From Desulfobacteraceae bacterium UBA2771 (lineage in GTDB: Bacteria; Desulfobacterota; Desulfobacteria; Desulfobacterales; Desulfosarcinaceae), in contig DEIP01000073.1 of assembly GCA_002352605.1 (NCBI GenBank), positions 1-20,613 of the forward strand: a stretch of 20,613 nt of DNA. Reading direction: 5' to 3'. Positions 8,319 through 15,450 of this stretch are shown here, one piece after another. How positions within the stretch are numbered: position 1 is the first letter of the stretch; the number at the start of each line of letters is the position of its first letter. Position numbers and translations under genes: made by a program. Under the pieces are notes generated by a model that saw only the letters and a program-made list of their open reading frames with translations, did no database searches and was not told where the DNA came from.

Positions 8319-8354
8319 CCCCGCCCCCGTTGGATTCGTCCGGCGGGGTTTTTT
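8319..8354 (+). terminator. Rho-independent terminator of the ferredoxin gene
   Basis: CCCCGCC (8319-8325) pairs with GGCGGGG (8342-8348) across a 16-base loop and is followed directly by six Ts (8349-8354). It lies 24 bases after the ferredoxin stop. The region between here and the convergent subtilase stop at 8422 also holds a second hairpin, GCGGGC/GCCCGC with a 3-base loop (8385-8399), without a T tract on the minus strand. Confidence 0.85.
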
Positions 8355-8421
8355 GTTTCCAAGGGAAATCCCATTTCTGTGAGAGCGGGCCATGCCCGCG
8401 AAAATAATGGTCTTTAATAAA

Positions 8422-9840
8422 CTATTCTGACAGCCGTTTCAAGATCGTCGCCCGATCGGCGTCGGGATTCTGGTTGATAATTGCGGCCACGCGGCGGGCG
8501 GTATAGGCGGTAGCGATGGATGTGCCGGCATAGACGCCCGGATCGCCGTTGTATCCCACCGGCAGGTCGGCCAGGCCCGGTGCGGACACGGCCACGAAAT
8601 CGCCGTAGTTGGACTGGTCCCATGCAGCGCCCTTGGGGGTTAGTGCGCCCACGCCGATCACGTTATCGTAGGCGGCCGGATAGACCGGTTTGCCTGTGGG
8701 GGCGTTACCGGCGGCCGCCACCAGAATCAGTCCCTTGGAAGCGGCATAGCTCATGGCCGATTCCAGCAGCGAACTTGGCGTCTCCGACCCCCAACTCAGG
8801 CTCAGGACCCGAGCACCATTTTCAATCGCATAGTCGATGCCGCGGATTAGCGTGTAGTTGGAAGTAAACCCATTGTCGTCAAATGCACGGATGGCGACCA
8901 CCGGGCTGCCGGCGGGTGTGTCGGATCCGGCCCCCAAAGGGTTGATCGCCCCCGAGGCAATCAGGGCCATCTGTGTGCCGTGACCCAATTGGTCACCGAG
9001 TTCGATGCCCGGTGCGACGGCATCATAGGCGGCATGGACGAACGGGTTGCCGGCATAATCAGCATGCAAACCACTGTCCATTACCGCTACGATGGCATCA
9101 CCGGTTGATGGGGCACGCGACGGCGGGGGAGATGGCGGAGGCGTGTCGATTCGGGCGGGGCTGCCACCCTCCAGCGGGTAGGCATAGTCCGGTTCGGCGC
9201 TCCGGATACCCGGGGTGCCGGAGATGGTTTCGGCTATCGCCGTTACATCACTGCCGTGGGGTAGACGCAGGCGCACGATGCCCAAGGGCAAATAGGTATC
9301 GATGATTGTGGCGCCCAACCGATCCATAAGGGCCGCCAGGGCGGCTTCCGTCATCTTCGGGCCCAACCGGATCAGCAGAATATCCTTCACGTGGTGGGTG
9401 CCGTCATCTTCCTTAACAACGATCAAGTTGACCCTTTTTTGCAATGGCCGGATGCGGGCTTCCTGACCCTTGAAAAAAATTCGAATCTCCCAGAGTCGTG
9501 GTTCTCCGGCGGTTGATGCTTTGTCCTTTCTCCAGATGAGGGCATAGTCGACTGATTTCGAGATGCCGGCGATGGCGGCGCCAATGGGCCGGTTTCTGAA
9601 TGATGCCGTAACCGTTGGGTTGATCCGCGGATCGATGCGGATGCGAATCCCCTGGTCGGCCAGCATTGTCAGAATGGTCGACAGCGACTGTTCCTTTGCC
9701 TCCAGGCTGAGACGGTCACCGTCAAGGCGTACCATCGGACCGGATGCCATTGTCGGGAAAGGTGGCGTTGTCAGGCCGATCATGAGACTGATGATTACCG
9801 CAATAAGCCGTTTCATTGCATGGTTGCCTCGTTCTCTCAT
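8422..9840 (-). CDS. Exported subtilisin-like serine protease (S8) with STN-like N-terminal domain
   Basis: A 472-residue exported protease. A signal peptide covers about 9-33. Residues about 36-105 resemble an STN / secretin-type short N-terminal domain (LSLEAKEQSLSTILTMLADQGIRIRID, then SFRNRPIGAAIAGI). Residues about 137-222 look like a protease prodomain. A proline-rich linker (234-244) leads to the S8 domain from about 247: D255 in VMDSGL, H287 in GHGT, oxyanion N379 in AAAGN, and S441 in AGTSIATA complete the site, so it should be active. The ATG at 9840 overlaps the stop of the upstream AsmA-like gene by four bases (ATGA). An ATG at 9816 (KRLIAVI) with GAGG upstream is a credible alternative start giving a more usual signal peptide. 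It is the last gene of the three-gene operon. Its substrate is unknown. Confidence 0.88.
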   Translation of the reverse strand: MRERGNHAMKRLIAVIISLMIGLTTPPFPTMASGPMVRLDGDRLSLEAKEQSLSTILTMLADQGIRIRIDPRINPTVTASFRNRPIGAAIAGISKSVDYALIWRKDKASTAGEPRLWEIRIFFKGQEARIRPLQKRVNLIVVKEDDGTHHVKDILLIRLGPKMTEAALAALMDRLGATIIDTYLPLGIVRLRLPHGSDVTAIAETISGTPGIRSAEPDYAYPLEGGSPARIDTPPPSPPPSRAPSTGDAIVAVMDSGLHADYAGNPFVHAAYDAVAPGIELGDQLGHGTQMALIASGAINPLGAGSDTPAGSPVVAIRAFDDNGFTSNYTLIRGIDYAIENGARVLSLSWGSETPSSLLESAMSYAASKGLILVAAAGNAPTGKPVYPAAYDNVIGVGALTPKGAAWDQSNYGDFVAVSAPGLADLPVGYNGDPGVYAGTSIATAYTARRVAAIINQNPDADRATILKRLSE

Positions 9841-12800
9841 GGACCCTTTTGTGTGGTGTCGGGGGGTGTTGCCACCCCTTTTTCGGATTCCTCCGAGGCC
9901 AGCTGCGCCACCCCTTCCACCAGCTTAAAGGGTGCCTTGAGTGTGCGCGCCATGATGCCCAGCAGGCCTTTGCTCACGGCCGCCGGCGGCATGGTCACAA
10001 CGGACGGGTCGCTTATCTTACCCTTTACCCGCAAGGGGATGGAAACCAGTGAACCACCGATGATGTAGTTGACGACGGGCAGCTTGTTGACAATGCGATC
10101 GACGGTTTTCAAGGGGGCGACCAGCAAGATAATGTCAGCCTCCTGGTCCTTCAGATCGATGCTTCCCTGGCCGGTGATCTTCAGGGAATTCCCGTCCATC
10201 AGGATTTCGTTGAACTGCACTTTCCCCTCACCGATCTCGGCCATGATATGGGCTCTTGCATACCCGACTCCCGTTTTCGTGAGATCGGAATGCCCACCGG
10301 TGAACGCTTCGGTGACATTGAGAATAGAAAGGATCTTCATCAGCAGGTTGCCATAATCGATCCTGCCGTTGATCGATGAGAATTCCATCTGTCCGGACAA
10401 GAATTGGGCCGGGGCTTCCCGGGTCGGCGGCAGGTTTATTTCGCCGGTGAGGTCATACCGGGCATCGGCTTTTATCTGCTTATCCCAGAGGCAGCCGATC
10501 GTCTCCTGGAGCGAAACATTCGTTGCCGTGGGGGTGATTTGCAAACTCATGCCCTCCGGTGAGAACCCCAGCGCTCCGGTGGTGGAGATGCCGCACAGGT
10601 TGGCTTGGTCCAATTGAATGTGGATGTTATCGTTGTCGACCCGGATATCGGCTTTCACCGGGGACCAAGTAAAGTCGTTAAAGGTGAAATCGGTGGCCTT
10701 GAGGTGAATGTTTCCCCCAAGGAGAAGCGTGGATGAAGGCTTTTGTTTCTCCTTGCCGGGGTTTAAGGTGTGGATCAGTTCCGCGTCTAATCGATCCGCA
10801 TCCACGTTGAGATCAAATGTCAGGCCGTTGTTGCCACGGTCTATTGTCCCGTCCACAACCAGCAGATTGTTGCACAGGAATACTTCCGAGGGTGCGATCT
10901 TCAGTTGGCCGCCGCTGCCGTCGATGGAAAATTGCTTCACGTCGATGGATTCAGAGAGCAGATGGTGAATATGGAGTCCTTCTCCGGCCAGGTTTCCGGT
11001 AAATGAGGAATTCAACGGCGCATGGGTGTTGATGACGGCGTGAAAATCGCCTTCGAGACGGCCGGACAGGATTCGGTTGTTCCTGAGCAAGCGGTCGGCG
11101 GTTTGTTTTTCAATATTTCCCGAAAAGGTCAATTCGATCGCTGAATCCAGTTGGCGTGCCGACACCACGACCGTCGAGCGGTCGTCTAAAAAATGGATCT
11201 TGTGGATCTGCCACCCGTCGGAGGATCGGGTGACATCCGTGTAAAGGGTCACGCCGCCGGCGGTTTTCAATTGACCTTTGACGGAGACCGTATGGGGTTG
11301 CTTTTCTATGATGGTGACGTCCAACAGATCCACGGGCGGTTTCATCTGCAGATGCTGGGGGATGGGCAATACCGTACTCAGCCAGTCCAGTGTGACCTGC
11401 CCCATGGATCCGTCGATTCGCCAGGCGGTATATTCAGGATCGATGCTCCCTGGGGAGTGCCATGAGGAGACAAAGGATCCGTCTAAAAAAGAAATTTTAA
11501 CGTCAATTGCCCGTTCCTTCCCGGGAATGTATTGGATCTCACCGCCGGAGAGTTCGACCTCAAAGGGCACCAGGGGGCTGGTTACCCGGATTGCTTGCGG
11601 TGTACCGGAAATGTCAAAAGCCCAGTTTTGCGGTTTCGTGAGCGGACCATCGACATTCAGGGCAGACAATCGTACGCTACCGACGATCGAACCAATAATT
11701 TTTTTTAGTTCGGCAAGGTCCTCGAAGGCGGTAAGCCAGTTGTAAAATGGCGCCATATCGACCTTCACGGATGAGGACGCGATGGACAGGGTCGACTCTT
11801 TTTCCCAATCGATGGCGGCATCCAGCTTATTAAACGTCGCGCCCTTGAAATGGCCGCTGGCATTGTTGAAGGCCACATGTTGATCTTCGTAAGCGACATC
11901 CCCATCCATCTCTTCAAGATCGGCATCGATGCCCGGGATGGTGACCAAGCCCCGGGTGATGTGGCCCGAAGCCTTCATTTTGGTCAACCGTAAGCCGTTG
12001 CCGGCAGTTTCAAACTTGGCGAGATAGGTGGCATCGGTCAGATCGCCTTCCTTTGCAACCGCAAAGGCCGTTTTAATCGCCTCCAGGTCGCCGGCGATCG
12101 CCTGGGTGATGAAACCGGCGGTGGCCACATCCAACCTGCCGGCGGCGGCGTGGACCTCGACGACGGACATGCCGGCCTCACCCACGGGCGCGATGCTGGC
12201 AGCGGCGGTGAGGTCCAATGCCGGTTGCGCGGACTGCAGGGTGTCGATGGACACGGACAGGCTTTCGCCGGCATAGTCAACGGTACCTGAAATGGCGACT
12301 GTTTCCAGATTCAGCTTCAGATTCTTGCGCATGACCGCCAGTGTGGGAAACTGAAGGTCAAACCGGCTGTGTACCGTTTCGGGTCCGTTGAGGGTGAAGG
12401 TGGTATTGATCGTTGCCCGGGTATCTTCGGTGGCGATGCCGCCGGGAAGGGCGGCATAGGCGAACAGGGGGCGCACATTTATGCCGGTCAGGGTTGCTTT
12501 CCCACTGGCCTGCCCGGCGGCAATGTCGGCTCTGGCATTGAGGTCAACCGTTGCGCTTAAGTCTGATCGGCAGTGCAGGTTCAGGGAGAGGTCGCCGCTA
12601 TCATTTTTCACAACGGCATTGATGCCGGTCATCCGGAGTGCCGGGGCATCGGTGAAGGCCAGGGTAACCACGCCATCCTCAATCCGCAGATCCGTTCCCG
12701 GATCGATGGTCCCAAGGGCGCCAAAAAGGCCGCCAATGGTTGTCCTGAGGCCTTCCTTAAAAGAACGGCCTTCTTTATCCGTCGGCGAACCCGGGGTCTC

Positions 12801-13172
12801 CAAGGGTATAGACCCTATGCGAACATTGATGTCAGGGGCAACCAGGGAAAGCCGGCGGATGCTGACCCGGCCTTTCAACAGCGGCAGGATCCGGGGGTAC
12901 GCAGACAACTCCTGCGCGTAGACTTCAAATGCCTCCGGCCGATGCAGGCGAATGTCGCGGGCTTTCAAATGAGGCAGGGGCAGAAAGCCGATCTCCAGTC
13001 GGTCATAATCCAACGTGTCGCCGGTTGCCTGATCGGTTTTGGCGACGATGAATGATTTCACCATCTCCCGGTTGGCCAGCAGGTGGGCGATCAGGGCAAC
13101 CGTCAGCAGCAGGGCCATGAGGATGCCGGCGCACCCGATACTGACCATGAATAGTTTCCGGGTTCGGTGCAT
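9837..13172 (-). CDS. Large AsmA-like protein (bridge-type envelope lipid-transport family)
   Basis: A 1111-residue protein with one N-terminal membrane segment (about 8-30) and a very long periplasmic part made of repeating beta-strand units. The N-terminal stretch (REMVKSFIVAKTDQATGDTLDYDRLEIG, RDIRLHRPE, RVSIRRLSLVAPDINVRI) is the usual AsmA start. The C-terminal part (GSIDLKDQEADIILLVAPLKTVDRIVNKLPVVNYIIGGSLVSIPLRVKG) matches the AsmA_2 / DUF3971-like tail. Proteins of this group (AsmA, TamB, YhdP) form hydrophobic grooves and are linked to phospholipid movement to the outer membrane; applying that role here is inference. Its ATG begins immediately after the stop codon of the channel gene, and its stop overlaps the protease start, so the three are very probably translated together. 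A short proline/threonine-rich tail ends the protein. Confidence 0.85.
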   Translation of the reverse strand: MHRTRKLFMVSIGCAGILMALLLTVALIAHLLANREMVKSFIVAKTDQATGDTLDYDRLEIGFLPLPHLKARDIRLHRPEAFEVYAQELSAYPRILPLLKGRVSIRRLSLVAPDINVRIGSIPLETPGSPTDKEGRSFKEGLRTTIGGLFGALGTIDPGTDLRIEDGVVTLAFTDAPALRMTGINAVVKNDSGDLSLNLHCRSDLSATVDLNARADIAAGQASGKATLTGINVRPLFAYAALPGGIATEDTRATINTTFTLNGPETVHSRFDLQFPTLAVMRKNLKLNLETVAISGTVDYAGESLSVSIDTLQSAQPALDLTAAASIAPVGEAGMSVVEVHAAAGRLDVATAGFITQAIAGDLEAIKTAFAVAKEGDLTDATYLAKFETAGNGLRLTKMKASGHITRGLVTIPGIDADLEEMDGDVAYEDQHVAFNNASGHFKGATFNKLDAAIDWEKESTLSIASSSVKVDMAPFYNWLTAFEDLAELKKIIGSIVGSVRLSALNVDGPLTKPQNWAFDISGTPQAIRVTSPLVPFEVELSGGEIQYIPGKERAIDVKISFLDGSFVSSWHSPGSIDPEYTAWRIDGSMGQVTLDWLSTVLPIPQHLQMKPPVDLLDVTIIEKQPHTVSVKGQLKTAGGVTLYTDVTRSSDGWQIHKIHFLDDRSTVVVSARQLDSAIELTFSGNIEKQTADRLLRNNRILSGRLEGDFHAVINTHAPLNSSFTGNLAGEGLHIHHLLSESIDVKQFSIDGSGGQLKIAPSEVFLCNNLLVVDGTIDRGNNGLTFDLNVDADRLDAELIHTLNPGKEKQKPSSTLLLGGNIHLKATDFTFNDFTWSPVKADIRVDNDNIHIQLDQANLCGISTTGALGFSPEGMSLQITPTATNVSLQETIGCLWDKQIKADARYDLTGEINLPPTREAPAQFLSGQMEFSSINGRIDYGNLLMKILSILNVTEAFTGGHSDLTKTGVGYARAHIMAEIGEGKVQFNEILMDGNSLKITGQGSIDLKDQEADIILLVAPLKTVDRIVNKLPVVNYIIGGSLVSIPLRVKGKISDPSVVTMPPAAVSKGLLGIMARTLKAPFKLVEGVAQLASEESEKGVATPPDTTQKGP

Positions 13173-13859
13173 TTATTTTCCTTCGGATCGGGCCAGGAAC
13201 TTGCCTATCAGCATGGCGATGAGGATGGTCATGTACAACTGGCCGGTAATGGCGATGAGCACTACTATGGAACGGGCCAGGTGGGCCGTCGGGGTAACGT
13301 CACCATAGCCCAGTGTGGTGAGGGTAACCAAACTGAAATAGAGATAATCGTTGAATTGCGGCTGGCCTGTGCCGGGGAAAATGATGCCGGGGCTTCCTGA
13401 AGTAAAAAAATAGTGATGCGCCACATCTGACAAGGCCAGTAACACCCCGCCCAGTATACCGAGCAGCAGATATCCGTTGATGGCACTGAGGATGATGGTG
13501 GCGGTCACGTTTTTGCTGCGGGCGATGTGGTCGATCATCAGCGTGACGATGGCCACCATGAAGAGAAAGGTTGTGGTGAAATCGATCAGGAAAACGACGT
13601 CATTGCTAACAAAATGCCCGATCCACGTGGTGGCTGCCGTTGCCGTTCCCAACGGAAGAAGTATCTTCAACGATTTGGTGGAAAAATCCAGCGAGAAAAT
13701 GCCCGAGAAAAAAATAGCGGTCAACAGCAGGTCCCGCACCAGTGAATCCCGTTCTCCGAAGATGGGGAACAGGATGATCTGGGACAGCAGGCAGACCAGG
13801 AGGATAATGTTGTTGCGCCTCAGGTTTTTCAGCTTCATCCATGTTGAATTCCGTTGCAT
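13173..13859 (-). CDS. Potassium channel-type membrane protein
   Basis: A 228-residue inner-membrane protein with about six hydrophobic segments (near 18-35, 43-60, 65-82, 88-110, 119-143 and 195-222). The pore loop carries the selectivity filter TTLGYGD at 181-187, preceded by YFSLVTL, as in the ion-transport-2 / KcsA-like pore. The fourth segment lacks the regular arginine ladder of voltage sensors. No cytoplasmic RCK domain follows the pore, so gating is unknown. The start at 13859 has only a weak ribosome-binding site; the ATG at 13838 (residue 8) is possible and overlaps the TGA of a decayed frame upstream. The stop codon is directly followed by the ATG of the AsmA-like gene, the first gene pair of the operon. 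Confidence 0.88.
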   Translation of the reverse strand: MQRNSTWMKLKNLRRNNIILLVCLLSQIILFPIFGERDSLVRDLLLTAIFFSGIFSLDFSTKSLKILLPLGTATAATTWIGHFVSNDVVFLIDFTTTFLFMVAIVTLMIDHIARSKNVTATIILSAINGYLLLGILGGVLLALSDVAHHYFFTSGSPGIIFPGTGQPQFNDYLYFSLVTLTTLGYGDVTPTAHLARSIVVLIAITGQLYMTILIAMLIGKFLARSEGK

Positions 13860-14170
13860 CGGTCACCCAGGATCTCTTCGAGAATGACTCTGGTGATCAG
13901 GTAGGCGGGCTTCAAGACAATGGAACGTATTCCGGCTTTCTTGGTCGGGGTGCCCTGAAATAGCGCTCAGGCGCCGAAGGCATCGCGCCAGCGCCTTGCC
14001 CGTTTTTCCGATTGGACGATAGGACCCCCGGATGGCCATGGCGCCGGTCAGGGTCTTGAATTCGCGAACGGCATGACGAGTTATCCGGGCTTCGGTGAAT
14101 TCCCTCACAATACCGCCTCCTCTATCGACTTCCGTTGGGGGAAACCCTTGCTTGATGATCGATCGCATCG
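13860..14170 (-). pseudogene. Decayed coding sequence upstream of the channel gene
   Basis: Two minus-strand frames look partly coding and neither makes a complete recognisable protein. One opens at a GTG near 14108, preceded by AGGAGG, and contains VREFTEARITRHAVREFKTL; it runs to a TGA at about 13863. Another frame, open between about 13960 and 13836, reads KKAGIRSIVLKPAYLITRV then ILEEILGDR. This resembles the last strand (the KP motif) and helix of a response-regulator receiver domain. It ends in a TGA overlapping an internal ATG of the channel gene. A frameshifted relic of a receiver-domain protein would explain the pattern, but the match is short. A real 80-100-residue gene cannot be excluded. 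Confidence 0.25.
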
Positions 14171-14274
14171 TGCCCTTTTGCGATAGACAGTCGTTGGATT
14201 GATTGGGAAGACGGTATCTTCATGCCGCGACCCCTTTTCGAAGTGGGTTGTCGGGGTCAAATGTGCATTGAGAT

Positions 14275-14314
14275 AGACGGGTGCACATCAAATAGAGATC
14301 GCGTTCACCCGTCT
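14275..14314. terminator. Hairpin at the 3' end of the binding-protein gene
   Basis: AGACGGGTG (14275-14283) pairs with CACCCGTCT (14306-14314) across 22 bases. On the plus strand the stem is followed by a T run (14313-14317); on the minus strand, the direction of the upstream gene that stops at 14336, it is followed by a poorer TCTATCTC. It may work as a weak or bidirectional terminator. Between 14171 and 14274 I see no other feature. Confidence 0.4.
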
Positions 14315-14335
14315 TTTTCGCTCAATGAAAAGGTG

Positions 14336-15154
14336 CTACTTGAGATCGGACAGCCAGGAAGGGTCTTCGATCCATTTGACCTTCAGCTTGATCAACTCGT
14401 CGGACTCCCTCATGGTGTTGAGGAAGTTGGTGGCCCAGTTGACCAAGTGCGCATCTCCCGGCGGCATGGCGATGCCCAGCGGTTCGTAAGTAAACGGGGT
14501 GATCAATGAAACCAGCCCCGCGTCGGGGTGGCGCAGCAAGGACAGCACGCAGACGTGATAGTCGGCGACCAGGGCGTCCACCTTGTTGGTGAGAACCATA
14601 TCCACGGCATCGTCGTAGTTCTTGGCCGTGACCAGTCGGGCTTTGGGCATCAGGGTTTCCACCAAGGCGGCACTGGTGGAACTTTCCAGAGCGGTGTAGG
14701 CGAAGGCCTCAGAATTGAGCTTTTCGATGTCCTCGGAAGTCACGAGGGATTTGAATTTGGTCAGCAGGGCCTTGCCGGAAATATGATACGGTCCCACAAA
14801 GTCCGCCTTCATGTTTCTTTCCGGGGTGATCGTCAAACCGGAAATTACCATGTCCACCTCACCGGCTTCCAGTGCAGGCAGCAGGTCCGGGAAAGGTTTG
14901 ACCACCATGCTCAATTCAACCCCCATGGCGCCGGCCATATACCTGGCCAGATCCATATCCAGTCCGATGGGGGTGCCGGATTTATTCAGCATGTTCAGCG
15001 GCGGCATACTGGCTGCCGTGCCCACGCGAAGGACGCCGCTTTGGACGATTCGGTCCAGGTTCGATGACGGCAAGGTATCGCTGTCGGTATGGGCACACGC
15101 GGCGGTAAACACAAGAACAACAAATAGCAGCAGACCTCGTTTGAACGGCTTCAT
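14336..15154 (-). CDS. Lipoprotein substrate-binding protein, family 3 (amino-acid ABC type)
   Basis: A 272-residue periplasmic binding protein of the SBP_bac_3 family, which captures polar amino acids or related small solutes for ABC transporters. A lipoprotein signal peptide ends in FTAAC with the lipidated cysteine at residue 20. The fold follows: GVLRVGTAASMPPLNMLNKSG, PIGLDMDLARYMAGAMGVE, LPALEAGEVDMVISGLTITPER (the family signature), and GIAMPPGDAHLVNWATNFL. The start at 15154 is fixed by GGAGG ten bases upstream; an upstream in-frame extension to 15247 precedes the signal peptide and is not used. No permease or ATPase gene is nearby, so its partners are elsewhere or it serves in sensing. 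The ligand cannot be read from sequence. The 296 bases upstream (15155-15450) hold no gene and no promoter that I can support. Confidence 0.9.
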   Translation of the reverse strand: MKPFKRGLLLFVVLVFTAACAHTDSDTLPSSNLDRIVQSGVLRVGTAASMPPLNMLNKSGTPIGLDMDLARYMAGAMGVELSMVVKPFPDLLPALEAGEVDMVISGLTITPERNMKADFVGPYHISGKALLTKFKSLVTSEDIEKLNSEAFAYTALESSTSAALVETLMPKARLVTAKNYDDAVDMVLTNKVDALVADYHVCVLSLLRHPDAGLVSLITPFTYEPLGIAMPPGDAHLVNWATNFLNTMRESDELIKLKVKWIEDPSWLSDLK

Positions 15155-15450
15155 TTTTCCCCTCCTTTTGGTTGTGAGCGTTGATTGAAATGTTTTTAAT
15201 GACTGTATGCGGTTACTTTGATCGGTCCGTGAGATCAGGTCGTTCAACCAATAATGGGATTGGATCCGGTTGACGACAGGGCGCCGAATGAAAATCGGTC
15301 GGCATTCAATTTGCGTGTGGTTCGACGCCTACCAGCACAGGAGAAAGGGCAAATTTCACCCGAGATAACTAACACATTACCCTATGGGGGGTCAATGACT
15401 CCGATCCGAATTTGTTCAACGGATTTTTGACGGTGGGCCATGTTTGCCGA

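Noticed and set aside
8385..8399. GCGGGC/GCCCGC hairpin as the terminator of the subtilase operon
   Set aside because: The stem is good but no T tract follows on the minus strand; it could only be a weak or accessory stop signal.
15155..15450. Search for a promoter or terminator between the carrier and the binding-protein gene
   Set aside because: Only poor -35/-10 pairs and a five-base stem were found, none good enough to report.
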